A DNA stretch of 64,000 nucleotides from an uncultured Bacteroides sp. (GCF_902491285.1 NZ_CABUHK010000020.1:6833-70832), one strand, 5' to 3'. Shown: positions 18,255 through 27,605, numbered from the stretch's first letter. Translations and numbers: made by a program. Notes: a model not told the origin generated them from the sequence alone.

Positions 18255-18326
18255 CAGGCACGGATTATACGGATTTCGCGGTTTTAGTTAACGGGTAGAA
18301 CCGTGAAATCGTATAGTCCGTGCCTG
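18255..18326. other. Long near-perfect hairpin between the A2M gene and pbpC
   Basis: Two arms of about 28-29 nt (18255-18283 and 18299-18326) are complementary apart from one single-base bulge and two G-U/mismatch positions, around a 15-nt loop. Neither strand has a strong T run after the stem, so it is not a classic terminator. It begins 4 bp after the A2M stop codon and may stabilise the 3' end of that message or lower read-through into pbpC. Confidence 0.8.
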
Positions 18327-18330
18327 AAAT

Positions 18331-21300
18331 TTACTGGCTCACCGTTGTTCTTCCTGCCTTGCTTCGTGCCTGTACGGTTGCATCATACATGGCTTCGCAT
18401 TGAACAGCCGGAAGAATGAAGTTGCCTGCATAAGTCGCTTGCAGTCTGATTGTAAACATTTTCGTTTCGCCACGGCGCAAATTGAAGTAAGTCAGTACAC
18501 GGTCATCGCGGATATCCTGATAAGAATATCTGCTGATTGAGTTTCTTGGAGTACTTGTTTCACTGTTAGGATTTTCCGTATCGGTAGCCAGCATCCGTTC
18601 ATTATATATCTCCCAGCCGGAAGGTATGATGTGAGTCAGTGCCAGATTGGTGTAATCCGAAGTGCCGCTGACATTGGATATGACAGCAAGAGCGATGAAA
18701 TCGGTTCCCTGCTTAATATCATCTACTGATATAAGATTAGCGTTCATATCTGTATATTTTATATCCATCCGGATATTATCCGAGATAGCAGGCAGTGTAT
18801 CATTCAGCAATTGTGTGCGCGTGATAACATCTACACCCAGTGCTCCCTTACCCTGGTTCTTTACAGAGATTGTACCGGATTTCGGGGAAGTGGAGATTGC
18901 TTTCTCAAACACTGCTTTCGCAGATTTCACCGCAGGCTGTTGTTTGCCGTTCCATGTCCATGTGAAATCCAATGTGCCTGACAGTTTTTCTGCCAACCGT
19001 CCCATTGCCATCAGGGCGAATGCAGTAGATTGGGTGCTGAACCAGTTCTCCTGCGATAAATTCTCTGATACTTTCTTCGCTTGTTGAAGCGCATCCCGTT
19101 CGCGGTTCATCAGAAGCAATGTTTCCAGAATCATCGCTTCGTCCCGGTCGGACGAACCATAAATAAAGTTCATAGAAGAATAAGGGATGACAGTAGTCTC
19201 AGCGTTGTACACCAGCTCCTCGGCAGGTTTCATCTTTCCCGTCAAGGCATAAGCGGCTGCCAGTCTCCATTTGGCTTGGATGGACATACCTTGTTGTTCT
19301 TTCATTCTGTTCATTGCTCCGTATTCCGGTGCGCCTGCCAATGCCAACGTATATAGGCGGAAGGCCTGCATCAGTTCCGCCTGCCATTGCTGCCAACTGC
19401 TTGCATCTTGTGGCATCCGCCAGTTCTGAGCTGCTGCGCGTTGGAAGCGTTTCCACTTGCTTAATACGTTGGAGTTGACAGCATATCCCTTTTCTTGTGC
19501 CAATGTCAGGAACATTCCCGTATACGAGCTAATCCATTCATCTGCGACGGCATTTCCCGGCCAATAGATAAATCCGCCGTTAGGAAGCTGGCGGGCATAA
19601 ATCTGCCGGATGGCTTCTTGTACATTTGTCTTTATTTTCTCCGCTTCCTGTTCGTCTACCGCCTTGAATTGGGAGATGAATAAGAGTGGCAGGGCTTTGG
19701 AAGTCAACTGTTCCGTACAGTGATGCTCGTAATTATACAAGAAGTCGAACCGGCGGCTGATGTCTACCGACGGGATACGGGAAACTTCCAGTTGGATATG
19801 ATTATTGTCGGAAGAACCGGCAAGGCTGTATGACAGCTCACCGCTTTGTCCGGCTTCTACCCATTGGCTGTTGCGTAATGTCACAACCGGGTTTGGATTT
19901 CGTACTTCTATTTCGACAGTTTCTTTTGTCTGTTGTCCGCCACCGCTTGCTGTAAGATGGATGGTTGCTTTTCCTGTTTTGTTGCCGGTCTTTAGCGTAA
20001 AGAAAGTAAGCTGGTCGCCCGGTTGGTTGAAAGTCAGCGACTGTTGCGGAGAACCGACAATCTGAACCCCGCCACCGGTGGCTTGGATAGATACGGTTAC
20101 ATTCTTCACTTGGTTTTCCATAGCAAAGATGTTCACCGGAACAGTAATTTCCTCTTGGATGCTAAGTATACGCGGCAAAGTGGACAACAGCATTAACGGT
20201 GTCCGTACATAAGCTGTCTTTTCCGCATTGCCGTAAGCCCCATCCTGTCCTGCCACTACCATGGCGCGCACTGAGCCTACATACATCGGCAACTTCAGCG
20301 TATGTGTCTGATGCTTGCCTTTTCCCAGATAGAAAGACCCGATGAATTTAACTACCGGTTTGAAACGGTTCGCCTTTGCGTCGGCAGGCTTCAATGAAGC
20401 GTCTCCACCCGTGCTGAAAAGAGAACTGTAACTTCCGGCGGAAGCTCCTAATACATTATCATACATATCCCATGTCCGGATACCGAGTGCTTCACGTGAA
20501 TAGAAGTCGTTCCAGGGGTCGGGAGTCTTGAAGTTCGTAAGATCCAGCAAGCCGTCATCTACGATAGCTAATGTATACGTCATCGGTTTCCCACTCTTCT
20601 CACTGACTGTGACATTGAAATCCGTTTCCGGCCGCAATACTTCCGGCATCTGTATCTGCGGTTGCAATATCGTTTGACTGTTAGTCACGAATACCGGAAC
20701 AACTCCGTACATACGGATTGGCAAATCATTAACCATCTGCGCATGAGGCTGTAAGAGGCTGATGTGCAGGTATACGTTCGGTGCCATTTCCGGCATAATC
20801 TTGAAGTTGTATTTGGTATCTCCCTGGTTGGATACTTCTATCCATTCCTGTTTGAGCACTGTCGAACCGTTTTCGATGGATACCAAAGCACGTCCGCCGG
20901 CAGCAGCGGGAATAATGGCAGTAGCTGTTTCGCCTATTTCATAAGAATCTTTGTTCAGTGAGAAAGCAAGCATTTTGATACCGCTGGGATCCGATTTGCT
21001 TGAACGTCCTCTCCAGTCCGGCCAGTCTACATAGATAGTACCACCGGTGGCATGACCGCTTTCTCTGTCTTTTACATATACCAGGTAGCGTCCCCAACTC
21101 GGATAGTCGACACGGAATTTGAAGGAAGCCTTTCCGCCGTTAGTCTGCAAGTTGCCGCTGGCTACCGGAGTGATAGAACTGCTGTTTACATATGAACTGA
21201 AAGATTCATCGCTGTTTTCCCACCACCAGCTCCAACTGATACGGTATATCTTGTATTCCAGATTTGAGCGGCTTACCGGTTTTCCCTCGGGTGTCACCGT

Positions 21301-23967
21301 AACGACATCAAATACATGGTCTTTGTCCGTCTCAATATATTTTCCCTGAGGTTGATTCAAGTTGATGCCCACATACGATGTGAATGGTGAGAACGGGACA
21401 CTTTGCGTATAGATGCTTGCGTCTCCGCCCGGTTCGAATACGCGTGTAGTGAAAGATGCGTTCAGCATACCCGGCGCATTTGTCGCTGCCGGAAGTTTCA
21501 AGGTGACGCCTGCTCTTCCTTCCGCATCGAGCACGCCATCGAATACATCCGTCTTGATGGTTGTAAAGTCCGTTGCAGGATTATTGAAGAGATATTGCCC
21601 GTAATTCTTGAACTGTGTGTTTACTCTGGACAGTGACATTTCTACTTTCGCTTTCAAGCGGGACGCGGTTGCCCCTGTCAGCCACGCGGAAGTGAGCGGG
21701 GCATGAAACTCTTTGTCTGTCGCTTGAAGCACCTTGGGTAGTGCCAGCGTTATTTTGAGCCGGTTGGGCTTTATTGTCTCGATGCGCAATCCTTTATGGA
21801 AGGTTGTTCCGCCCACTTTTACGTAAGCATTCCAAAGACCGGTAGGAACATCGGGCTGAGTCGGGACGTCAAAAGTGTAGAAACCATTCATGCCTTGCGT
21901 CGAAATCATCTTGGTATAGAATTGTCCTTTCGGATTGTAAATCTCCAGTGCTACCGGATGCTTGTCCGGTATTCTTTTCTCACGGTCTTCCAGGATAAAG
22001 GATATGTGCAACGTATCTCCCGGTCGCCATACACCTCTTTCGCCATATATAAATCCTTTCAGACCTTTCTGAATATCTTTTCCGCCTACATCAAACCGGC
22101 TGACGGATTGCTCTTCACCGTCTACCACACGTACATAGGCTTTTTGCTTATCCGATTCCGCAACGACAATAAAAGGTACGCCTTTCGGGGCGATTTCTAC
22201 CAGACCTTCCCCGTTTGTTTCTCCTTTGCCTATCACTTGCAGTTGGAAGTTATAAACGGTGACCTGTGCCTTGCCGACGGGTTTTGTATCTAAAATATTG
22301 TTGACTGCAACCCATAAATTATTCAGGGAGTTTTTCTTCACAATCATTCCCAAATTGGAAGCAAAGACATTGCAGGCTGCTGTCCGGGTCGACTCCATAT
22401 AGTAAGATGGATGGCAAGGATTATTCCGTTCCGTCCATCGGTACAAGCTCCAGTCCATTGTGGCACCGTAATAGTAATAATAAGCTTCGGGAACATCCCA
22501 CATGGCTTCATCTTCTTCAGACAAAACGCTTCCGCTTACTTTTGTCAAACCATCGGAAGCACTGTCGGCAAACTTCATTTCCTGACTATCGTTTCCACCG
22601 CAAGGATATGCTGAATATTCTTGCCGGAAGGATAAGATAACCCGGTAGATAGCGCCCGGTTCCTGATGAATCAGTCCGGCAAGGTCTATCGAGTAATCTT
22701 CCCAGCGATGAATGTCTTTTGACGAATCTTTACCCAACCACAAGGTCTTCTTATAAACCAATCGTCCCGAACGGCGCAATTCATTGGCGGAAGCCAGCGA
22801 ATTATTCTGCATGAACATCAATACATTATTCTCGAAAATGCGGATCACATTCAAATCCACCGCATACAGGTTGACAGCCCGGAACGGAATAATCAGGCTT
22901 TTCGAATCGGGGAGGATGGCTGCCGAAGTAGACATTTCGACTTGCGGCTTCAGGTTCTGCTCACTGAACGAGATAGAATGTGAAGTTCCTAAAGTCTGAT
23001 CCTGGCTGCTTTTTACCCCTTCGTGAATATTTAAAGTCAACTTATTTATCTTGTTTGCTTCGAAATAGATAAATACTTTGTTGTCCTTGATTTGAGTGAT
23101 AGAGGAAGATATTTCCGGTATCTCAATCAGTCCTTTCAGATCCTGGGTATTGGATACGGGGGTGGAGAATACGACTTCAATCCCATTCTCCGGTTGGTCA
23201 ATGCGTTCGGCGGTTAGAAAGCGGAAACTGTCTTTTGCCGGAATCAGAATTTCTTCGCTTTGTGTATGGTCGATTTGTACAGGCGCTCCATCTGCCTTTA
23301 TCTCTAGTTGATAATCTTTCGTCTCTCGTGGAATCCGGTTGATATTGAACTCATAACGGCTAGGGTTGTTGGTCGAAGTAATCTCTACCGGATAATCTTT
23401 GCTTTTTCCATTGCCGGCAGTCAACATCTTCTCTACCTCTTCTTTCTTCACCACGTCACTGAAACGTATTTCTCCTTTTATACTTGCTTCATCGGGTTGA
23501 GTGGCTGTAATTGTTATAGGTTCTGTGTGGATAGTAAAGTTGCGTTCCTGCACCCGGAATGAAAAATTGAACTCCTTCAGCTTTTTATCTACTTCAATAA
23601 AATCCCCGAGTTGGAAAGTTCCTTCATAGAATGCCCCCGGTTTTAGTGTACCTTCTTCCGGTACAAACTCTATGGTATTGTTGCTGACCCAATATGCTTT
23701 TCCTTTTAATGAAGGTGAGAAACTGAACGGATTATCTTTCAGTTCATTGTTCATGTCCACCATTGGCTGGTCATGCGTCAGTTCGATGCGTATGGTTGAA
23801 CCTTGTGAGATGACTCCGCCTGTATACGCATTGACGTATGGCGCATATTCTGCAGAAGGAATAATATCTTTTTGATTGCGTGTGCATCCGAAAAGACCCA
23901 TAATCATTATTATTAGGAAGAATAATTTGGTAGCAATGCTACTACATCTAGTTTTAATTTGTCTCAT
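18331..23967 (-). CDS. Alpha-2-macroglobulin family lipoprotein with thioester
   Basis: An 1878-aa bacterial alpha-2-macroglobulin, a protease trap anchored in the periplasm. ATG 23967 opens a lipoprotein signal (MRQIKTRCSSIATKLFFLIIMIMGLFGC). Macroglobulin-like beta domains follow, with YGERGVWRPGDTLHISFILEDREKR (MG3-type) and MLLSTLPRILSIQEEITVPVNIFAMENQ (A2M domain). The thioester motif CTEQ is intact, with Cys1417 in NYEHHCTEQLTSKALPLLF, and the helical thioester domain follows (ARQLPNGGFIYWPG). The C-terminal bundle ends in HIIPSGWEIYNERM and FNLRRGETKMFTIRLQATYAG. Relatives pair with PBP1C, which is encoded directly downstream; the trap and the synthase are thought to guard and repair the wall after protease attack. 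Length is typical of Bacteroides homologues. Confidence 0.94.
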   Translation of the reverse strand: MRQIKTRCSSIATKLFFLIIMIMGLFGCTRNQKDIIPSAEYAPYVNAYTGGVISQGSTIRIELTHDQPMVDMNNELKDNPFSFSPSLKGKAYWVSNNTIEFVPEEGTLKPGAFYEGTFQLGDFIEVDKKLKEFNFSFRVQERNFTIHTEPITITATQPDEASIKGEIRFSDVVKKEEVEKMLTAGNGKSKDYPVEITSTNNPSRYEFNINRIPRETKDYQLEIKADGAPVQIDHTQSEEILIPAKDSFRFLTAERIDQPENGIEVVFSTPVSNTQDLKGLIEIPEISSSITQIKDNKVFIYFEANKINKLTLNIHEGVKSSQDQTLGTSHSISFSEQNLKPQVEMSTSAAILPDSKSLIIPFRAVNLYAVDLNVIRIFENNVLMFMQNNSLASANELRRSGRLVYKKTLWLGKDSSKDIHRWEDYSIDLAGLIHQEPGAIYRVILSFRQEYSAYPCGGNDSQEMKFADSASDGLTKVSGSVLSEEDEAMWDVPEAYYYYYGATMDWSLYRWTERNNPCHPSYYMESTRTAACNVFASNLGMIVKKNSLNNLWVAVNNILDTKPVGKAQVTVYNFQLQVIGKGETNGEGLVEIAPKGVPFIVVAESDKQKAYVRVVDGEEQSVSRFDVGGKDIQKGLKGFIYGERGVWRPGDTLHISFILEDREKRIPDKHPVALEIYNPKGQFYTKMISTQGMNGFYTFDVPTQPDVPTGLWNAYVKVGGTTFHKGLRIETIKPNRLKITLALPKVLQATDKEFHAPLTSAWLTGATASRLKAKVEMSLSRVNTQFKNYGQYLFNNPATDFTTIKTDVFDGVLDAEGRAGVTLKLPAATNAPGMLNASFTTRVFEPGGDASIYTQSVPFSPFTSYVGINLNQPQGKYIETDKDHVFDVVTVTPEGKPVSRSNLEYKIYRISWSWWWENSDESFSSYVNSSSITPVASGNLQTNGGKASFKFRVDYPSWGRYLVYVKDRESGHATGGTIYVDWPDWRGRSSKSDPSGIKMLAFSLNKDSYEIGETATAIIPAAAGGRALVSIENGSTVLKQEWIEVSNQGDTKYNFKIMPEMAPNVYLHISLLQPHAQMVNDLPIRMYGVVPVFVTNSQTILQPQIQMPEVLRPETDFNVTVSEKSGKPMTYTLAIVDDGLLDLTNFKTPDPWNDFYSREALGIRTWDMYDNVLGASAGSYSSLFSTGGDASLKPADAKANRFKPVVKFIGSFYLGKGKHQTHTLKLPMYVGSVRAMVVAGQDGAYGNAEKTAYVRTPLMLLSTLPRILSIQEEITVPVNIFAMENQVKNVTVSIQATGGGVQIVGSPQQSLTFNQPGDQLTFFTLKTGNKTGKATIHLTASGGGQQTKETVEIEVRNPNPVVTLRNSQWVEAGQSGELSYSLAGSSDNNHIQLEVSRIPSVDISRRFDFLYNYEHHCTEQLTSKALPLLFISQFKAVDEQEAEKIKTNVQEAIRQIYARQLPNGGFIYWPGNAVADEWISSYTGMFLTLAQEKGYAVNSNVLSKWKRFQRAAAQNWRMPQDASSWQQWQAELMQAFRLYTLALAGAPEYGAMNRMKEQQGMSIQAKWRLAAAYALTGKMKPAEELVYNAETTVIPYSSMNFIYGSSDRDEAMILETLLLMNRERDALQQAKKVSENLSQENWFSTQSTAFALMAMGRLAEKLSGTLDFTWTWNGKQQPAVKSAKAVFEKAISTSPKSGTISVKNQGKGALGVDVITRTQLLNDTLPAISDNIRMDIKYTDMNANLISVDDIKQGTDFIALAVISNVSGTSDYTNLALTHIIPSGWEIYNERMLATDTENPNSETSTPRNSISRYSYQDIRDDRVLTYFNLRRGETKMFTIRLQATYAGNFILPAVQCEAMYDATVQARSKAGRTTVSQ

Positions 23968-23995
23968 AGTGAAGAGTTCTTTATAATTTAGCAAA

Positions 23996-24003
23996 CAAAT
24001 ATA
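23996..24003 (-). promoter_or_regulatory. -7 box of the A2M gene
   Basis: TATATTTG on the minus strand, 28 bp before ATG 23967. It lies back to back with the FKBP gene's box at 24037. Confidence 0.5.
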
Positions 24004-24036
24004 CGGTTTTTATGGTAGATTCTTTTTAATTCTAAT

Positions 24037-24044
24037 TATTTTTG
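24037..24044 (+). promoter_or_regulatory. -7 box of the FKBP gene
   Basis: TATTTTTG on the plus strand predicts a start near 24051 and a leader of about 15 nt to ATG 24066. An in-frame upstream codon at 24042 lies inside the box and is rejected as start. Confidence 0.5.
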
Positions 24045-24065
24045 TACGCTCTAATAAAATTGTGT

Positions 24066-24467
24066 ATGGGAAAAAAGAAAGAATATAAAGAGGCCAACCG
24101 GCGATTTCTGAAAAGACTGTCTTCTCAGGAAGGTGTTTTTGCGTTGCCGTGTGGTATCTATTATAAGGTTTTGGAGACTGGTGAAGGAACTGTCTCTCCG
24201 GAACCACGGAGTATTGTAACCGTGCATTATAAGGGAAGCCTGATTGACGGGCGGGTATTTGATAATTCTTATGAACGTACCTGTCCCGATGCCTTGCGTC
24301 TTAGTGATGTAATTGAAGGTTGGCAGGTGGCACTTCAGAAAATGCATGTTGGAGATAAGTGGATAATCTATATACCTTATACGATGGGATACGGTATTAA
24401 GGCTGTTGATTCTATCCCCGCATACTCGACATTGATATTTGAGGTGGAACTGTTGGCTGTTGCATAG
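24066..24467 (+). CDS. FKBP-type peptidyl-prolyl isomerase
   Basis: A 133-aa single-domain FKBP prolyl isomerase. Family residues include YKVLETGEG, VTVHYKGSLIDGRVFDNSYE, VIEGWQVALQKMHVGDKWIIYIPYTMGYG and the terminal strand AYSTLIFEVELL. No signal peptide is visible from ATG 24066 (MGKKKEYKEANRRFLKRL), so it may be cytoplasmic, unlike the common exported Bacteroides FKBPs. It is divergent from the A2M gene and convergent with the LytTR gene (19-bp gap). It is expected to speed prolyl cis-trans isomerisation; the client is unknown. Confidence 0.88.
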   Translation: MGKKKEYKEANRRFLKRLSSQEGVFALPCGIYYKVLETGEGTVSPEPRSIVTVHYKGSLIDGRVFDNSYERTCPDALRLSDVIEGWQVALQKMHVGDKWIIYIPYTMGYGIKAVDSIPAYSTLIFEVELLAVA

Positions 24468-24486
24468 GGACGGACTTTCTGGACGG

Positions 24487-24888
24487 TTAAAGACAAGGAT
24501 ATTTCTCTTTTAGCTTTTTCAGAAAGGATTTGCTCACTTGCAGCAGTTCCGACGAACTGTTAAAAGGGGGAAGTAATAAGCAGTTGTTATCTTCAATTGA
24601 AGCCAGATAAGTGATATTAATAATATAGGACTGGCTAATCTGAAGAAAATAAGGATGCAAACCCAGTATTTTTTGTGAGTTTGTATTTCGCTTTAATACT
24701 AAGGTGTGCTTGTTGTACAATACAACTTCCCACAATTTACTTTTGGAATTATAACGGAAGTAACCGATCTCTTCAAAATGAACCAATTGTAAATTCCCGG
24801 TAATAGTAGTATATAAAAAAATGTTTTCCTGTCTTTTTTCGATGATTGCGTGATTGCAATGATCGGTATGTAACTCTTGATTTTCCAT
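24487..24888 (-). CDS. LytTR-domain DNA-binding protein
   Basis: About 133 aa from ATG 24888 (MENQELHTDHCNHAII). The frame extends upstream to 24999, but that part covers the terminator hairpin of the preceding AraC-type gene, so the shorter start is preferred. The LytTR domain (about 25-130) has IFLYTTITGNLQLVHFEEIGYFRYNSKSKLWEVVLY, then FLQISQSYIINITYLASIE and a basic C-terminus. There is no receiver domain, so it is a stand-alone regulator; LytTR proteins bind direct repeats in promoters of surface or stress genes. Targets are unknown. It directly follows the membrane-bound AraC-type regulator, which may make them a small regulatory unit. Confidence 0.8.
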   Translation of the reverse strand: MENQELHTDHCNHAIIEKRQENIFLYTTITGNLQLVHFEEIGYFRYNSKSKLWEVVLYNKHTLVLKRNTNSQKILGLHPYFLQISQSYIINITYLASIEDNNCLLLPPFNSSSELLQVSKSFLKKLKEKYPCL

Positions 24889-24965
24889 GTGATTTTCTAA
24901 TCTATGATAGCTTGGGGGCGCATTTAATTTTTCAGTCAAAAATAACGTATTACCGTTAATTGTGA

Positions 24966-25005
24966 AAATAAAAAGTGTCTCATTCCTGAAATGAGACACT
25001 TTTAT
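24966..25005 (-). terminator. Intrinsic terminator of the AraC-type gene
   Basis: A perfect 14-bp inverted repeat (aaaagtgtctcatt 24971-24984, aatgagacactttt 24990-25003) is followed by TTTTTATTTT on the minus strand. It lies about 30 bp after the AraC-type stop codon and upstream of the chosen LytTR start. Confidence 0.88.
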
Positions 25006-25037
25006 ATAGCAATGACGGTATCTTTTTAAATGGTATT

Positions 25038-26138
25038 CTATTGTTTAATCTGTTGGTCTTCAATGAACTTGCTGGGTGATACACCATATTTTTCGGAAAA
25101 GTTCCGATAAAAGGTCGCCCGGGAGCTAAAACCACATAAGAACATTAGTTCTTTCACGCTTTTTTCAGAGTTCCCGATGGCTAACTGTCTGAAGTATTCT
25201 AATCGGTTACAGTTTATGTATTCTCGGAAACCAGTGAATCCCTGACTTTTGATTGCCATTGAAATGTCATGCTCTTTTTCGTTTAGGGATTTTGCCAAAT
25301 CTTTAATGTTGTAAGATTGGTCTATATAAGGGTGTTGTTCTTTAAGATATGCTTCAATGCTAGAGAAGAGTGGGAGAGGTTGAGGCGATTTTTCTATTTG
25401 TGGCATTTCTTTTTCCGTGTTTAGTACCATGCTGATATGATCTGAGAATGGATTCTCGGATTGTAAATACAGTATTGAAAACAGGACGGTGAAAACGATT
25501 GCCGTAATGCCGAATAAATTGAAGATGAATTCATTGATACTCAAAGTAAACAGAATGTATATTCCCAAAAACAAGAATAGAAACCCTATAAATAAATGCA
25601 TATTATTATTTATTTTGCGATAGGTTTTGGTGCTGACCATCGCATAAATAAGAATAAAGAGGGGAGTGATGACGGAAAGTAGGAATATACAAACTCTAAG
25701 TTTGACGTCCGTATTATTAATATTCGGTATTATTTCATTCAATGAGTATATAGGAGTTATGATTCCGTTAAATCCTAAATAACAGATTCCTACGGTGATT
25801 GTAATGATAGGCGGCAATAAAAATGTGAATATCCTGAAGTGGTTGAGGTATCCCGGAGATAAGGAAGCGATGGGAAATAGTGCGACAATATTGGCTAAAG
25901 CATACCATTTGAGCATCTTTTCAATACAGAGTAAGTCCGTGAAATTGTATTCGGGGGTATCTGTAACGATTGTCAGCCACCCGATGTTCTCCCACGAAAA
26001 CATAAGCCCTATACCCACTGCTATAATTCCCCAATACAATTTGGGATAATTATCTTTTGCGCGAACAATAAGAATGATTCCTGATATCAAGGCAACCAAA
26101 TCAAGTGTGAGTTCAATTGATAAATGTAGTATTCCCAT
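25038..26138 (-). CDS. Membrane-bound AraC-type transcription regulator
   Basis: A 366-aa protein. Residues 1-230 form seven or so hydrophobic segments (for example LALDLVALISGIILIV-like at the start, VCIFLLSVITPLFILIYAMV, LFIGFLFLFLGIYILFTL and LFGITAIVFTVLFSILYL). The C-terminal AraC/XylS helix-turn-helix (about 265-363) has YNIKDLAKSLNEKEHDISMAIK, GFREYINCNRLEYFRQLA and FSSRATFYRNFSEKYGVSPSKF. This layout of 7TM sensor plus AraC domain is frequent in Bacteroidetes and suggests sensing at the membrane with direct DNA binding. It has its own good promoter and a strong terminator. The ligand is unknown. Confidence 0.88.
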   Translation of the reverse strand: MGILHLSIELTLDLVALISGIILIVRAKDNYPKLYWGIIAVGIGLMFSWENIGWLTIVTDTPEYNFTDLLCIEKMLKWYALANIVALFPIASLSPGYLNHFRIFTFLLPPIITITVGICYLGFNGIITPIYSLNEIIPNINNTDVKLRVCIFLLSVITPLFILIYAMVSTKTYRKINNNMHLFIGFLFLFLGIYILFTLSINEFIFNLFGITAIVFTVLFSILYLQSENPFSDHISMVLNTEKEMPQIEKSPQPLPLFSSIEAYLKEQHPYIDQSYNIKDLAKSLNEKEHDISMAIKSQGFTGFREYINCNRLEYFRQLAIGNSEKSVKELMFLCGFSSRATFYRNFSEKYGVSPSKFIEDQQIKQ

Positions 26139-26192
26139 GTTTATGATGTATTTTTTAATCTTTCCTTTCTTTTCACTAAAGGGTTAATGAAA

Positions 26193-26223
26193 CAAAAGTA
26201 ATCAATTTAGTCATATCAGGCAA
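26193..26223 (-). promoter_or_regulatory. Promoter of the AraC-type gene
   Basis: Minus-strand TTGC (26223-26220) and TACTTTTG (26200-26193) are 19 bp apart, as in typical Bacteroides promoters. The predicted leader is about 50 nt. Confidence 0.6.
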
Positions 26224-26263
26224 TAGAAAAAGAATGGCTTTTGTGAGATTATGCCACTAGAAA

Positions 26264-26617
26264 TTATGTTTCTTTAGAGGACTCATTTTCTGCCAATTCT
26301 TTAATCTCTTTATTCAGAAAGACAGAAAGCACAGTTCTTACCACAACTACCCCGCCTAAGATTGCTAATTCATCTAAAGTCGGATCAACTACAGTTTTCA
26401 GTATATCAGATGCAATCAAAAACTCCAAACCAAGCAAAAGATAACTACCGAAATCAGCTCTGAGCTGCCGGATGTTATTGATGGTATATGTTCCGTTGAA
26501 TCGTTTTATTTCATTGCGTAGAAAAGCAATGATGCCGACGAATACTCCATAGGTGACAATCAGCAGACTAATAACGCTGATGATAGTAGCAAGCATATTT
26601 AAGAAAGTCAGTAGCAT
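26264..26617 (-). CDS. DUF1622 membrane protein
   Basis: A 117-aa integral membrane protein of the DUF1622 family. ATG 26617 (MLLTFLNMLATII) is preferred over an in-frame TTG at 26650, which lies in an AT-rich inverted repeat. Three hydrophobic segments are seen (about 5-30, 58-72, 82-100), with the conserved RADFGSYLLLGLEFLIASDILKTVVDPT block and a charged C-terminus. Function is unknown; the family is widespread. The perfect 7-bp repeat gtttata-caa-tataaac (26632-26648) just upstream could be an operator or part of the promoter. Confidence 0.82.
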   Translation of the reverse strand: MLLTFLNMLATIISVISLLIVTYGVFVGIIAFLRNEIKRFNGTYTINNIRQLRADFGSYLLLGLEFLIASDILKTVVDPTLDELAILGGVVVVRTVLSVFLNKEIKELAENESSKET

Positions 26618-26703
26618 TGTGTATAATATTAGTTTATACAATATAAACAACTGACTTCCTTGAATAGTTTTATCAAAAAGGAGAATATGTATAAAACAGT
26701 GAT

Positions 26704-27177
26704 TTATCTTGCAAAAGAAAACTCTTCAAGGTATTCCCATATACTCCCATCTTCTTTAACTTTCCCACGGCGTTCATAAACTAACTCTGTCTCGGTCATT
26801 TTGGTTACAGACCATTTTTCTAATTCTTCATATTCCTCGTATTTTAATATCAGTTCCTTACCAGTATAAGACCATGTGCCGTAGGAAGTACTTTTTATAC
26901 TTCCTGAAGGATAAAGATCTTTCTCTATGTAGGTACCATCTTCCTTGAGTTCTATTGAAAATCGGTTTGTACCATTTACAAAATCTTCTTTCTCATTTAC
27001 AGTTAGCTCTCCATTATCCCATCCTTGGCTCAAATAATACACACCATTCCAAACTCCTAATAACATTTCTCGTGAACCGACTGAATCTTCATCATCGTCG
27101 TTGCTGCAGGAATAAATACAGAATGTCAGTAATATGATACTGATACACGTCGTGATTTTCCAAAGTACTTTTCTCAT
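26704..27177 (-). CDS. Lipocalin-like lipoprotein
   Basis: A 157-aa lipoprotein (MRKVLWKITTCISIILLTFCIYSCSND; the Cys before SNDDDED is the likely lipidated residue). The rest is a small beta-barrel-like domain resembling the lipocalin-like / DUF5004 group of Bacteroides (LLGVWNGVYYLSQGW, FSIELKEDGTYIEKD, YGTWSYTGKELILKYEEYEELEKWSVTKMTETELVYER). The acidic DDDED stretch after the Cys resembles a surface-export signal of Bacteroides lipoproteins. Ligand and function are unknown. Confidence 0.75.
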   Translation of the reverse strand: MRKVLWKITTCISIILLTFCIYSCSNDDDEDSVGSREMLLGVWNGVYYLSQGWDNGELTVNEKEDFVNGTNRFSIELKEDGTYIEKDLYPSGSIKSTSYGTWSYTGKELILKYEEYEELEKWSVTKMTETELVYERRGKVKEDGSIWEYLEEFSFAR

Positions 27178-27262
27178 AATTTTCTTATTAAAATAATATT
27201 ATTGATAATATAGTTACTATATCTAAGAATATCTTTTTGATTATAGCAATTCTTTGACATTG

Positions 27263-27270
27263 CAAAGATA
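27263..27270 (-). promoter_or_regulatory. -7 box of the lipocalin-like gene
   Basis: Minus-strand TATCTTTG with a predicted leader of about 79 nt. A 6-bp inverted repeat (tctttg...caaaga, 27251-27268) overlaps it and could be an operator. Confidence 0.45.
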
Positions 27271-27386
27271 TGTTGTTATTTGATATGAATTGCAGATTAC
27301 TTGTAGCTGTGTGATATACAGAACTGTGGCTGATTAGGCCACATCTTTTTCACAAAAAGAACTAAAGAGGTTTGTGTTTAATCGTT

Positions 27387-27605
27387 TTATTTGTTGCTAT
27401 AACTTTCTAGTTCTTGTAGATAATAAATAAAAAAATTGTGTTTCAAAATAATGGATATTCGTAAAAGCAAATCAGAATCTATGCTTCCACGTTTGAATAT
27501 TTTATATACATTGGTCCTGTCGCAATAAAGTTTGTTGGCAAACCATGTTACGGAGCGTTCTTGTTTGTGAAGTTCTGCCTCAATTATTTGACCAATGTGT
27601 ATCAT
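27387..27605 (-). CDS. Small XRE/Cro-CI-like helix-turn-helix protein
   Basis: A 72-aa protein made almost entirely of a helix-turn-helix domain: MIHIGQIIEAELHKQERSVTWFANKLYCDRTNVYKIFKRGSIDSDLLLRISIILKH. The WFANKLYCDRTNVYKIFKRG part corresponds to helices 2 and 3. Similar small proteins are common in Bacteroides, often as single genes. A TAACTTTG box on the minus strand (27669-27662) gives a leader of about 50 nt. Target and role are unknown. Not part of an obvious toxin-antitoxin pair. Confidence 0.78.
   Translation of the reverse strand: MIHIGQIIEAELHKQERSVTWFANKLYCDRTNVYKIFKRGSIDSDLLLRISIILKHNFFIYYLQELESYSNK

Noticed and set aside
24888..24999. 37-codon extension of the LytTR protein
   Set aside because: It would be translated through the terminator hairpin of the AraC-type gene and shows no conserved residues.
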